DNA of 64,000 bases, taken from NCBI GenBank assembly GCA_005862225.1, contig SZXV01000010.1, forward strand, positions 62,001 through 126,000, read 5' to 3'. Both the position numbers and the translations under genes were made by a program. Positions 1 to 8,403 of this stretch are shown here, piece by piece; the stretch's first letter is position 1, and every line of letters begins with the position of its first letter. Under the pieces are notes generated by a model. It was not told where the DNA came from, did no database searches, and worked only from the letters and a program-made list of their open reading frames with translations. The stretch comes from Chlorobium sp. Lineage in GTDB: Bacteria > Bacteroidota > Chlorobiia > Chlorobiales > Chlorobiaceae.

Positions 1-573
1 CAGCCCAATGTTCTTGCTGGCGTGCTTGATATCAACGCATCAGACAAGGCTGCCCGATTCATAAGGTTCTGCAATGCCTTCAACATACCACTCGTCACCT
101 TTGTCGATGTTCCAGGCTTTTTGCCCGGTGTCGAGCAGGAGTATGGCGGGATCATCCGGCATGGCGCCAAGATGCTTTTTGCCTATTCCGCTGCCACGGT
201 TCCAAAAATTACGGTGGTACTTCGCAAAGCGTATGGCGGAGCCTATCTGGCCATGTGCAGCAAGGATCTTGATGCCGACAGAGTCGTCTCATGGCCTTCG
301 GCAGAAATTGCCGTCATGGGAGCTGATGGAGCCGTTGACATTATTTTCAGGAACGAGCTTAAAAACGCTGACGACCCCGCAGAGCGCCGCCAGGAGCTGG
401 TCAAGGAGTACCGTGAAACCTTTGCCACCCCTTACGCAGCGGCCGCACATTTTCAGGTTGATGACATCATTGAACCGTCTGAAACTCGCCGCTATCTGGC
501 CATGTCACTCGATTTTCTCCATTCAAAACGGGAATTCAGGCCCCAGAAAAAACATGGCCTGATTCCACTTTAA
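1..573 (+). CDS. acyl-CoA carboxylase / methylmalonyl-CoA decarboxylase carboxyltransferase subunit, C-terminal part
   Basis: The reading frame is open from base 1, so the gene begins upstream of the window; the GTG at 22 given by the ORF track is internal. The visible 190 residues are the C-terminal crotonase-like half of a biotin-dependent carboxyltransferase (PccB/MmdA family), with the family signatures [21 protein letters not shown] and [15 protein letters not shown]. This subunit moves CO2 between carboxybiotin and an acyl-CoA (propionyl- or methylmalonyl-CoA). An OadG-like small protein and a biotin carrier follow at 10-11 bp spacing, so the three form one operon. Whether the complex works as carboxylase or Na+-pumping decarboxylase cannot be decided because the membrane beta subunit is not visible here. 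Confidence 0.9.
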   Translation, partial: QPNVLAGVLDINASDKAARFIRFCNAFNIPLVTFVDVPGFLPGVEQEYGGIIRHGAKMLFAYSAATVPKITVVLRKAYGGAYLAMCSKDLDADRVVSWPSAEIAVMGADGAVDIIFRNELKNADDPAERRQELVKEYRETFATPYAAAAHFQVDDIIEPSETRRYLAMSLDFLHSKREFRPQKKHGLIPL

Positions 574-583
574 CCGTATTCCA

Positions 584-793
584 ATGGAAGCAACCATACC
601 TGAGCCCATACAGAGTGAGCCACAAATAACCGAAGAGCTGCTGGTCATTATGTCGTCGGCCATCGCCGCATATCTCGGAAAAAACGTCAGGATACGCAGA
701 GCCCGCTTCATCAGCAACCAGGGGCCAAGCTCCTGGTCTCAACAGGGGCGCGTCTCCATACAGTCATCCCATACCTTCAGCACCACAAAATAA
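584..793 (+). CDS. small OadG/MmdD-like protein of the carboxyltransferase operon
   Basis: This 69-aa protein lies between the carboxyltransferase and the biotin carrier. The stretch EELLVIMSSAIAAYLG followed by a basic segment and SSWSQQGR resembles the soluble C-terminal half of OadG-type subunits of sodium-pump decarboxylases (for example MmdD), which help assemble the complex. Unlike typical OadG proteins no N-terminal membrane segment is visible, so anchoring would have to come from another subunit. The assignment rests on this short motif and on gene position. Confidence 0.6.
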   Translation: MEATIPEPIQSEPQITEELLVIMSSAIAAYLGKNVRIRRARFISNQGPSSWSQQGRVSIQSSHTFSTTK

Positions 794-804
794 GGAATAT
801 TACC

Positions 805-1200
805 GTGCAGTTGATTTTAACCATAGACGGAAAAAAATATGTAGTTGACGTTGATGTCCTGGAAGGAGAGGAGATCCGTACCCCGGACTCTTTCCAGGAA
901 CAGACCTCAACCATTCAGTCGAGACAGATCGTCGCGCCATCGCCTCAACCTCTTGCAATGCAGCCCGTTGCGGACGGTTTGCCGGACGAAAAAGTTTGCC
1001 GGAGTCCTATCGCCGGGATTGTGCAGCGAGTCAATGTTCAGGTGGGTCAAAAGCTCCAGATAGATGACCTGCTGGTCGTGCTGGAGGCCATGAAGATGGA
1101 GACAAATATCACAGCCCATTCGGCTGGTACCGTCAAAAAGATCATGGCATCACCGGGAGAGGCAGTAAAAAGCGGTCAGGCTTTGATAGAATTCGAGTAA
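805..1200 (+). CDS. biotin carboxyl carrier protein (biotin/lipoyl attachment domain)
   Basis: A 131-aa protein starting at GTG 805, preceded by AAGGAA. The C-terminal 70 residues form a biotinyl domain with the biotinylation motif EAMKMET around residue 95, preceded by VCRSPIAGIV and followed by GEAVKSGQALIEF. The N-terminal part has a short beta-rich segment and a Pro/Gln-rich linker, the usual layout for carrier subunits of methylmalonyl-CoA decarboxylase or propionyl-CoA carboxylase. It would shuttle CO2 to or from the carboxyltransferase encoded just upstream, and it closes the operon. Confidence 0.9.
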   Translation: MQLILTIDGKKYVVDVDVLEGEEIRTPDSFQEQTSTIQSRQIVAPSPQPLAMQPVADGLPDEKVCRSPIAGIVQRVNVQVGQKLQIDDLLVVLEAMKMETNITAHSAGTVKKIMASPGEAVKSGQALIEFE

Positions 1201-1224
1201 AAATTTTCATCCCAACTCATCGAA

Positions 1225-1246
1225 AGGCGCTTGTTATCAAGCGCCT
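1225..1246 (+). terminator. hairpin after the biotin carrier gene
   Basis: A perfect inverted repeat (AGGCGCTTG, 4-nt loop, CAAGCGCCT) begins 25 bp after the carrier stop codon. There is no T-run after it, so it may act as a transcript-end hairpin rather than a classical intrinsic terminator. Confidence 0.45.
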
Positions 1247-1347
1247 CCGTGCCGAAATTGATGCACGCACCAGCATACTGATGATAAAAAAGCGAGTTCA
1301 GAAGGGCAAATAAGAAAAACGGTGACGCTTCGATACGCGCTCCCGGG

Positions 1348-2865
1348 CTACTCAACGTCCTTAATCACGCCAACAAGTTGAAACAGGGTTTTGAGATCGA
1401 GGTGCTGACGAAAGTGATCGGCAAGCAGTTCATAGCTCTCCTGACGCCCCTTTTCTGCTCTTTGGGGCTTCCATGATGGCTCCAACAGATTGAGAAACCA
1501 CGCTTTGACCGCAGGCTCATCGAAAATGCCGTGAAAGTAGGTGCCAATCACCTTTCCGTCACTGCTCACCACACCATCCGCATCACACTCTGCGCGATTA
1601 TTCCTGGCGGAGACGCTGATAAAGGGATGGCAATCAGCGCCGACGCTGCTTCGTCCGTTATGAATTTCGTAGCCATAAGCCTCAACAGTGGTGCCGTGGA
1701 TGGTGCCCACAGTATTGGCAAGGCACTTCTCCGGCTCCAGCGCCGTCTCAATATCAAGCATCCCAAGCGTCTCTGTAACGCCCGCTTCCCCCTCAATACC
1801 ATGCGGGTCAGAAATAGAGCGTCCCAGAATCTGATAGCCTCCACAGATACCCATGATGATGCCACCCTGCTCCCTGAAGGCCCGTATTTCATCCTCCCAG
1901 CCAAGCTTCTGCATCCAATCAAAATCACCCCGCACATTTTTTGAACCCGGCAGAATGAGCGCCTTGTACCCTTTCAGCGACTTTGGATGATGAAGATAGT
2001 GCAGCGCAACCGAGGGGTCATGCTCAAGTGGCGAGAGATCGGTAAAATTTGCAATATGGGGATAATAGATGACGGCAACCCCTATCTTTCCCGCTTCTGG
2101 TTCACCGGCAGGGTCAACCTTCGCCGAAAGCGGCACCGCATCTTCCGCATCAATGACGAAGCCCCTGAAATAAGGGATAACCCCAAGCACCGGCACACCG
2201 GTCATGGACTCAAGCATGGTGACGCCGTCACGGAAGAGGTCGATATCGCCTCGAAAACGGTTGATAATGACACCTTTCACCAGTGCTCGATCTTCGGGTG
2301 GCAGCACGGCAAGCGTGCCAACCACCTGCGCAAAGACACCGCCACGATCAATATCAGCCACCAGAATCACCGCAGCATCAGCAGCCCTGGCGGTTCGCAT
2401 GTTGACAAAATCGCGATCGTAAAGGTTCATCTCGGCACATGAGCCCGCCCCTTCGATAACCACCAGCTCGTGGCGCTGCATGAGCCGGTCGAGACTCTCG
2501 CGGGCAGCCTCGGCCCAGAGGGTGGTATCCATAAAATAACCTTTGGCTGTCTCGTTGCTGCACGCCTTTCCCTGAAGCACCACCTGCGCTCCAGTGTCGG
2601 AGTTGGGCTTCAGAAGCACCGGATTCATGTCGGCATTGGGCATCACCCGTGCCGCCTCGGCCTGGGCAATCTGCGCCCGGCCGATTTCAAGGCCATCAGG
2701 GGTGACGCCGGAGTTGTTCGACATGTTCTGCGCCTTGTAGGGCGCTACGTCAATTCCTGCATTGCTGAATATCCGGCAGAGCGCCGTGGCAACAATACTT
2801 TTACCAACGTCGGAGGCTGTGCCGAAGATGGCAAGCGAACGATACTTTTGAGCGGGCTCTACCAT
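1348..2865 (-). CDS. cobQ: cobyric acid synthase CobQ/CbiP
   Basis: This 505-aa protein has the full CobQ architecture. The N-terminal ATP-binding domain carries [19 protein letters not shown] (P-loop) and [11 protein letters not shown]; the C-terminal class-I glutamine amidotransferase-like domain carries [10 protein letters not shown] with the catalytic Cys, and GTYFHGIFD with the catalytic His. The enzyme amidates the b, d, e and g carboxylates of adenosylcobyrinate a,c-diamide late in vitamin B12 synthesis. It lies 57 bp downstream of the TonB receptor on the same strand and so is likely in the transcript controlled by the cobalamin riboswitch at 5081-5290. The length is normal for the family. 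Confidence 0.96.
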   Translation of the reverse strand: MVEPAQKYRSLAIFGTASDVGKSIVATALCRIFSNAGIDVAPYKAQNMSNNSGVTPDGLEIGRAQIAQAEAARVMPNADMNPVLLKPNSDTGAQVVLQGKACSNETAKGYFMDTTLWAEAARESLDRLMQRHELVVIEGAGSCAEMNLYDRDFVNMRTARAADAAVILVADIDRGGVFAQVVGTLAVLPPEDRALVKGVIINRFRGDIDLFRDGVTMLESMTGVPVLGVIPYFRGFVIDAEDAVPLSAKVDPAGEPEAGKIGVAVIYYPHIANFTDLSPLEHDPSVALHYLHHPKSLKGYKALILPGSKNVRGDFDWMQKLGWEDEIRAFREQGGIIMGICGGYQILGRSISDPHGIEGEAGVTETLGMLDIETALEPEKCLANTVGTIHGTTVEAYGYEIHNGRSSVGADCHPFISVSARNNRAECDADGVVSSDGKVIGTYFHGIFDEPAVKAWFLNLLEPSWKPQRAEKGRQESYELLADHFRQHLDLKTLFQLVGVIKDVE

Positions 2866-2922
2866 GTTTCGTGGTGGACAAGAGAGTTGAGCAGCATAGT
2901 AATAACAGAGCCTTTAAAAAAA

Positions 2923-4923
2923 TTATATATCACCCCTTATACCAAAGGTAACCGTACGTCCGGGCATGGGATACCCTTTTGCGTACTGATAATCACGATC
3001 AAAAAGATTATTGACTTCACATGATATTGTTAACCCTTTGCCGTTTTTTCGAGACTCATCAATAGTAAATTTTTTTGAAACAGTCATATTGGCAACCACA
3101 AATCCCCCCTTGGTGATAACATCTACAGGATTTGGATAGATATTGTCCTCATAGTTCTCAATCTGGGTAACACCGGTGTAGGCAATGTTAAAAACTCCGT
3201 TAAAACCCCGTTGATTAAGGCATCTTAATCCGGCAGTGGCATTCCATTCAGGGGTATAGAGAAGAAGTGCGTTTGTGGACTCATCCCGATACTTTGTCAA
3301 ATATGTATAATTGACATAAGGGGTGAGTGTCCATTCCGCACCAAAAGGGTGAAGTGATTTCGAACATTCAGCTTCAATACCTGAAATCGTTGCGCCCCCC
3401 AAATTAACCCAGGTTGCATTTCCTCCAATACTTGCTGATTGTATTTTATCCTTAAAATCTGTTGTAAAAACAGTGAAGGAGGATGCTAACCCGTTGCATG
3501 CAATATCAATACCTGCTTCATAAGTTTTGCTGGTTTCGGGCCTGAGAGCTGCATTACCAACGTAATGCGTCCCCCACGGTGACACAAAGTTAGCGGCAAG
3601 TTCATCAGTGGCCGGCATTCTGAAACCTTCTCCATAAGATGCCCGAAGCTTCATCGAATCCTTTAAATTCCATGCAACACCAAATTGTTTGGTGAAACTG
3701 TCAGAACCCTGCTTTTGCTGAGCGGAAGATTCAAGCCTCTGATACATGAGATTATAAGAATCATAACGACACCCGGCCGACAGCACCAGTCGTTCATCCA
3801 TCAAAAATCCTTTAAGCAGCAAAAAATAAGCGGGATTATCGTACCGTGACTTAAACGGAGCATAAGGCGTCGAGACCTCTTCATACTTGACCCAATCGAT
3901 ACCGGTCGTCGTTCTGATAACATCGTGATTGTATGTTAACTGAGCCTGAGCACCCTTGTGATCAACATTTTTACTATAAGGAATACCATCATCCCAATAA
4001 TCAGGATTACTGAACAGCGGATTGAAAAAGGTATACTTGTCCTGACCGGTAAAATAACGGGTCATCCATGTCAAGCGCTTATCGGCTGTTGATCCGTCAT
4101 AGATGAAATCCAGAGAATGGTTTTTCTGCACGGTATAGTCATCAAAATCATTCTGACTCAGATAAGATGGCGCACCTGTCTTTCCAACTTCAAAATGGTT
4201 ATAGACAATACCGATCCTGTTCCCCGGCAGAAACTCATATCCTATATTGAAACTTCCTGTTTTTTCATCGTCATAACCAGTATTTACATACTTCGTCCCA
4301 TTCCCGGTTTTATAGTCTCCCATCTTTGATTGAGAAACAACAAGGGAAAAGTCCAACTTGCCTGCGCTCCCGCTTGTCCCTGCCGTTGTTTTTATAAAGT
4401 CATAACTGCCCGCTTTCTGTTCCATAAAGAAAGATGGAGTTCCTTTGCCTTTAGTGGTAATGACATTAATAATGCCACCGATAGCAGCAGAACCGTACTG
4501 TACTGCTGCCGGACCACGAATAATTTCAATACGTTCAATATTTCCAGTAGCAATCTTTGCCAGATTACCTGTACCAATGCGCCGCCCATTAAGCAGAACA
4601 AGAACCTTCCCTCTTAGATCAATACCGTGTGTTTCTGAACGGAATCCTCTGATTCCAACAGTAGTTGACGTACCCGGATATTTCTGGACATGACCAAGAC
4701 TTTTTTCAGCAAGCAGTTCGCCAAGATCCTGTGCTGAAGATTGCGCAATCTCATCTTTGTCAATAATTGAAATATTTGAAGTCACATTTTTTTTCTGTTC
4801 TGCAACACGACTGGAAGTCACCACCAGTTCCTCTCCTAAAAAGCTCCTCGACTGCTCTTCAGCCAGAAGCCCTTTGCCGCACAGCAAGCCTGCCATGACA
4901 ACAAGAAATACTTTTCTGTTCAT
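2923..4923 (-). CDS. TonB-dependent outer membrane receptor, probably for cobalamin (BtuB-like)
   Basis: A 666-aa outer-membrane receptor. A signal peptide (residues 1-21, VFLVVMAGLLCGKGLLA) is followed by a TonB box-like EELVVTSSR and a plug domain with GIRGFRSE, RIEIIRGPAAVQYGS and GGIINVITT. The rest is a 22-strand type barrel ending in a TonB_dep_Rec C-terminus (VNNLFDRDYQYAKGYPMPGR, then FGIRGDI). The substrate is inferred to be cobalamin or a precursor because a cobalamin riboswitch lies directly upstream and cobQ directly downstream. The barrel sequence itself does not prove the ligand. Confidence 0.88.
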   Translation of the reverse strand: MNRKVFLVVMAGLLCGKGLLAEEQSRSFLGEELVVTSSRVAEQKKNVTSNISIIDKDEIAQSSAQDLGELLAEKSLGHVQKYPGTSTTVGIRGFRSETHGIDLRGKVLVLLNGRRIGTGNLAKIATGNIERIEIIRGPAAVQYGSAAIGGIINVITTKGKGTPSFFMEQKAGSYDFIKTTAGTSGSAGKLDFSLVVSQSKMGDYKTGNGTKYVNTGYDDEKTGSFNIGYEFLPGNRIGIVYNHFEVGKTGAPSYLSQNDFDDYTVQKNHSLDFIYDGSTADKRLTWMTRYFTGQDKYTFFNPLFSNPDYWDDGIPYSKNVDHKGAQAQLTYNHDVIRTTTGIDWVKYEEVSTPYAPFKSRYDNPAYFLLLKGFLMDERLVLSAGCRYDSYNLMYQRLESSAQQKQGSDSFTKQFGVAWNLKDSMKLRASYGEGFRMPATDELAANFVSPWGTHYVGNAALRPETSKTYEAGIDIACNGLASSFTVFTTDFKDKIQSASIGGNATWVNLGGATISGIEAECSKSLHPFGAEWTLTPYVNYTYLTKYRDESTNALLLYTPEWNATAGLRCLNQRGFNGVFNIAYTGVTQIENYEDNIYPNPVDVITKGGFVVANMTVSKKFTIDESRKNGKGLTISCEVNNLFDRDYQYAKGYPMPGRTVTFGIRGDI

Positions 4924-5080
4924 TGAAATAACCTGTTTTCAGTTTGAGAAATAGATCAACTGACAGGGGTAAGCAAAAGGCATAGGTAACGACATGAGCA
5001 TCAACAAGGTAATGCAAAAAGAGGTACAGCTTTGCCCCGACTATATCCCGTAGTCCGATTGTATTCATGCAAAAATAACT

Positions 5081-5290
5081 GGCAGGTCTCCTGACTATCA
5101 CGGCTTGGTTCCGTTTCGGCCTTCCCGCAGTTTTCCAGAGGCGGAAAACATTGCAGTGACCTGAAACGACCAGCAAAATCAATGCATTATGGCAATGCGA
5201 AGCTTTTCTGGTATACCGTTGTACAGTTGCGGGTACAGTGTACGATTCTCACGTACTTCCCTATTCTCCGGCTTTTAAGCCGGCACCAGC
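5081..5290 (-). promoter_or_regulatory. cobalamin (AdoCbl) riboswitch
   Basis: Read on the minus strand, the leader has the conserved 5' block (GCTGGTGCCGG, then AGAATAGGGAAG, GTGAGAATC and TGTACCCGCAACTGTA) and ends in the conserved AGTCAGGAGACCTGCC. These are the hallmark sequences of the AdoCbl riboswitch, in the expected order over about 210 nt. It ends about 160 nt before the TonB receptor start, so high B12 should lower expression of the receptor and probably cobQ. Confidence 0.96.
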
Positions 5291-5485
5291 TACGACGAAA
5301 GAACAATTATCGAGCCTTAAATACCAAATAATTTTCTGAAATCCAACAGCAAGCTCCCCATCATTCCCGGAAAAAATTATGCCAATCCTGAAATCAGTTT
5401 AACCAGGCTTCAAGAGATATCATCTTTTTTTACCATCTTTGCGGGTAAAGCAAAAAATGCGGTTAACAACCATATCATCCGTCCT

Positions 5486-5896
5486 ATGACCAAAGCCACC
5501 GTCGCAGCAATTGTTACGCAAAGTGATGACAAACCCGATATCATTCTGCTTACCAAACGCCATGTTCGCCCTTTTCAGGGGTGCTGGTGTCTTCCGGGAG
5601 GACATATCGATGTCGGTGAAACTGCTCTTGCTGCGGTTATTCGTGAAGTTGCCGAAGAGACCGGGCTCTCTTTCAGCAACCCGCACTTTCTTGACTACAG
5701 CGATGAAATTTTTCCTGAATACAATTTTCATGCTGTGGCACTGGCCTTTAGCGGTTTCGGAACCGGCAAGCCTGAATTAATGCCCGATGAGGTAGAAGAG
5801 ATTGCCTGGTTCTCGTTGGAAGAGGCCCTTGCCTTGCCTCTTGCTTTCAATCATTTGCAGATACTTCAACGATATGCAGAACATCGTGCGCACTAA
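5486..5896 (+). CDS. NUDIX hydrolase
   Basis: A 136-aa single-domain NUDIX protein. The Nudix box is complete ([24 protein letters not shown], shown here only as its conserved pattern GX5EX7REXXEEXG), and [20 protein letters not shown]-type sequence precedes it. Such enzymes split nucleoside diphosphates linked to another group; the ADP-ribose/MutT-like sequence does not fix the substrate. The gene overlaps the downstream BtuF-like gene by 23 bp, so the two are probably co-transcribed. It is divergent from the riboswitch-controlled B12 operon. Confidence 0.9.
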   Translation: MTKATVAAIVTQSDDKPDIILLTKRHVRPFQGCWCLPGGHIDVGETALAAVIREVAEETGLSFSNPHFLDYSDEIFPEYNFHAVALAFSGFGTGKPELMPDEVEEIAWFSLEEALALPLAFNHLQILQRYAEHRAH

Positions 5897-6767
5897 AATT
5901 TCTATACCATTTTTTTTACTGTCGTTTCTGTTGCTGCTTGCTTCAGGATGTACTCAAAAGCCAATCAATATGGCCGGAAAAGCACCAGCAAAACCACGCA
6001 TTGTAAGCCTTGCGCCGAGCCTGACGGAAATGATTTTTGCTATCGGAGCGGGTGATCAGCTTGTGGGAAGAACAAGCGCCTGCGACTGGCCCGCCGCTGC
6101 GGCAAAGGTTCCTGTCATAGGCTCATTTGGACAACCTTCACTTGAGCTGCTTGCAGCCATTCGCCCGGATATAGTTGTTGATGTTGATCTTGCTGATGAA
6201 GAGACTGGCAAAAAAATATCCGCCCTTGGCTTGCAGAGAGAGACTTTTAGCTGCAAGTCTCCAGATGATATTCCGGTGGTCTTGCGTAAACTTGGCAAAC
6301 TGACTGGCCACACCAGAGTGGCCGACAGTCTGGCACTTTCAATCACCAATGGTCTTGAGGAATTCAAAGAAAAGGCACAGCATCTAACGAAAAAAACAGT
6401 TTATCTGGAAATCTGGGACGACCCTTTCTGGACTGGAGGAGAAAAAAGCTATACCTCGGCTTTAATTGCTTATGCTGGCGGCAAGAATATCGGTGACATC
6501 GTAAATAAAGATTATTTCGAGATTTCGCAGGAGTGGGTCATCCAGAAGAACCCTGATATCATTGCATGCATGTACATGTCAAAAGAGTCTTCTGCTGCCA
6601 ACAAGGTCATCACACGGCCTGGATGGGAATCTATTCGTGCTGTGAAAAACCATCAAGTGTACGACAGCTTCGACAACAACCTCTTTCTGCGTCCCGGCCC
6701 ACGAGTTCTGGAAGGAATTGCGCAGTTATATCGAACGATTTATTCTGATGAGACACCTGCTCGCTGA
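5874..6767 (+). CDS. periplasmic cobalamin-binding lipoprotein, BtuF-like
   Basis: I place the start at ATG 5874 (297 aa), because this gives a clean lipoprotein signal: a basic N-terminus, a hydrophobic core and the lipobox LLASGC. The ORF-track start at 5802 lies deep inside the NUDIX gene. The mature protein has the class III solute-binding fold motifs [32 protein letters not shown] (begins [11 protein letters not shown]), then [19 protein letters not shown] and [12 protein letters not shown]. These are typical of BtuF vitamin B12 binding proteins that feed a BtuCD ABC importer. No permease or ATPase is adjacent, so the partner must be encoded elsewhere. Its placement beside the B12 riboswitch operon supports the ligand. 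Confidence 0.85.
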   Translation: MQNIVRTKISIPFFLLSFLLLLASGCTQKPINMAGKAPAKPRIVSLAPSLTEMIFAIGAGDQLVGRTSACDWPAAAAKVPVIGSFGQPSLELLAAIRPDIVVDVDLADEETGKKISALGLQRETFSCKSPDDIPVVLRKLGKLTGHTRVADSLALSITNGLEEFKEKAQHLTKKTVYLEIWDDPFWTGGEKSYTSALIAYAGGKNIGDIVNKDYFEISQEWVIQKNPDIIACMYMSKESSAANKVITRPGWESIRAVKNHQVYDSFDNNLFLRPGPRVLEGIAQLYRTIYSDETPAR

Positions 6768-7066
6768 TTGTTATTCTCGTTGAAAGAGCCTACAATGAGC
6801 TCCCTTTTTTCACTGAGAGCAAAAATTTCCTGACGACGCCAACTGACGATCATAGCCTTGACAAGTCCTCCAATAAATTCATTGGAAAGCGGCGTTGCAG
6901 AAAATCCGTCAGTGAAGTGGCCGGACAAAGTCATTCAAAAAAAAAGTTTTTCCGTGTACTGAACACATATACTTTTACAAAATTACCCCTCATAAACCCA
7001 ATAAAGTTCCATCACCAACCATTGTTGCTGCACTGAACAGCGGGAAAACCCTTTTGGTTACAGGTG
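6768..7066. other. intergenic region with a doubtful 64-aa ORF
   Basis: Between the BtuF-like gene and the toxin-antitoxin operon there is no gene I recognise. A minus-strand ORF (6740-6934) encodes SNEFIGGLVKAMIVSWRRQEIFALSEK-type sequence and could be the tail of a lost gene, but it overlaps the btuF-like 3' end and shows no known domain. The rest is AT-rich and featureless. Confidence 0.3.
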
Positions 7067-7447
7067 TTAAGCTACCTCGATGCTCTTGCAGCGAAGGATA
7101 GAATGTATTGCTTCTCTCTTGATCTGCATCCCCTCCTCAAGGTCATAATCATCTTGCAGACCCAGCCAGAACTTGGCGGAATTGCCGAAATATTGTGACA
7201 GGCGCAATGCCGTGTCGGCGGTGACACGTCGCTTCCCTTTCAATATCCCGGATATCCGGGTCTGAGGAATCCCGATATCTTTGGACAGTCTGTACGCCGA
7301 GATCTCCAGTGGAATTAAAAATTCATCCATCAGAACCTCTCCCGGGTGAATATTTCTTAATTCGTTCATTTCAGTGATAGTCAATAATTTCTGCTTCGGA
7401 GGCATTTCCATCTGGCCATCTGCATAGTGGTTGGTTGAAAAGATCAT
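7067..7447 (-). CDS. higA: HigA-family addiction module antitoxin
   Basis: A 126-aa helix-turn-helix protein with the HigA signature [15 protein letters not shown], then [25 protein letters not shown] and [21 protein letters not shown]. The start at 7447 is supported by an ATGA overlap with the stop codon of the upstream XRE gene, although it adds about 26 residues to the usual HigA N-terminus; an internal start near MNELRN is possible. HigA proteins bind and neutralise RelE-like HigB toxins and repress their own promoter. Here it is the third gene of the operon and does not directly follow its own HigB toxin. Confidence 0.88.
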   Translation of the reverse strand: MIFSTNHYADGQMEMPPKQKLLTITEMNELRNIHPGEVLMDEFLIPLEISAYRLSKDIGIPQTRISGILKGKRRVTADTALRLSQYFGNSAKFWLGLQDDYDLEEGMQIKREAIHSILRCKSIEVA

Positions 7448-7719
7448 TGCAGTGACACCTGAAGCTTTTTGCCAAGCGCCTCAGCATAATGAAACAGCGT
7501 TGAAAGCTTAATATCCTCTGAATGGTTTTCCATACGTGAAATTGCTGATTTTTTGGTCTTCAATTTGCCAGCAAGCTCTTCTTGCGTTAAACCTGCCTTT
7601 TCTCTTGCATAGCGCAGCAGCTCACCAATTTTGAACTGCTCATACCCATCGTCAAAAGTTTTCGCAAACTCCAGATCAACCTCTTTTCGCTGTTGAATAT
7701 AGCGTTGTACATCATCCAT
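7444..7719 (-). CDS. XRE-family antitoxin (HigA2/RelB-like)
   Basis: The true start is ATG 7719, which has a strong AGGAGGA ribosome site at ideal distance; the ORF-track start at 7809 lies within the toxin gene. The 91-aa product has an N-terminal helix ([18 protein letters not shown]) and a Cro/C1 helix-turn-helix ([30 protein letters not shown]). This is the standard partner antitoxin of Gp49-like HigB toxins. The gene overlaps the toxin by 8 nt upstream and higA by 4 nt downstream, so all three are translationally coupled. Confidence 0.9.
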   Translation of the reverse strand: MDDVQRYIQQRKEVDLEFAKTFDDGYEQFKIGELLRYAREKAGLTQEELAGKLKTKKSAISRMENHSEDIKLSTLFHYAEALGKKLQVSLQ

Positions 7720-8065
7720 GATATTTCCTCCTGAAATATTCTTCCTTTCGTTGTTCTGCCAGTGTAATTTCCGATTGAGGTGTTTTTTGACTTTTCTTTG
7801 CAAATCCATTGGTTAGAACAATCAGCGCTCCAACATCAAAAAAGCCTAACAATCTGAATGCGTTATTCCCATGCTTTACCCGAACTTCCCAGATGTCCTT
7901 CGTGTTTCGCAACTTTTTCAAATATTCACTGGATATGGCGGGCAATTCCTTAACCAGATTGAGTACCCATAACACCTTTTGAGCCTCTTTTGCAGAAAGA
8001 GAGTCCAAAAACTCCTCTACCGGCTTTTTGCCTGAAGAGGATATGAAAAACATTATGGTACGCAT
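7712..8065 (-). CDS. RelE/HigB-like toxin (phage Gp49-like family)
   Basis: A toxin of about 117 aa with [56 protein letters not shown] and [14 protein letters not shown]. These are typical of the Gp49/HigB group of ribosome-dependent mRNA interferases. Several ATG codons lie near the 5' end; 8065 (MRTIMFF) gives the family-like N-terminus, while the ORF track extends to 8104. It is the first gene of the operon, followed by an XRE antitoxin and then a second, HigA-type antitoxin. Confidence 0.86.
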   Translation of the reverse strand: MRTIMFFISSSGKKPVEEFLDSLSAKEAQKVLWVLNLVKELPAISSEYLKKLRNTKDIWEVRVKHGNNAFRLLGFFDVGALIVLTNGFAKKSQKTPQSEITLAEQRKEEYFRRKYHG

Positions 8066-8187
8066 GGCTAAAGGTAACATTAAGGTTAACTTCTTACAAT
8101 ACAAGAAAGCTTAATTTGCTCAATAGTATTTCAATTTCGTTGTATTAACATAAAAAAAGAGTAATTGTTCAAAAAAAAGGGGGCTGC

Positions 8188-8352
8188 ATGGGAGAAATGG
8201 ACGCGAGGGTACAGAAGCACAGAACAAAGTTGCGCAATGAAGGAATGAGTCCGGTGCAACTTTGGGTACCAGATACAAGGCGTGCGGGGTTTCCAGAGGA
8301 GTGGCTGCGACAATCAGCGCTGCTTTTTCAAGTCTGGATGATGCGACAATGA
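8188..8352 (+). CDS. MazE-like antitoxin (DUF3018 type), probably frameshifted
   Basis: A 54-aa ORF too short for the supplied track, with an AGGGGG ribosome site. It begins MGEMDARVQKHRTKLRNEG and contains the strongly conserved DUF3018 motif PVQLWVPDTRRAGF followed by EEWLRQSALL. After LLF the frame runs out at TGA, but the +1 frame continues in family style (SSLDDATMMAANLA), suggesting a one-base indel in the T5 run near 8318. No MazF toxin follows: the next gene, gldA, is on the other strand. It therefore looks like an orphan, decaying antitoxin. Confidence 0.72.
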   Translation: MGEMDARVQKHRTKLRNEGMSPVQLWVPDTRRAGFPEEWLRQSALLFQVWMMRQ

Positions 8353-8403
8353 TGGCGGCAAATCTCGCAGTTGCCCTCTGCTGAAATCCGCACAAAACAT
8401 TCG

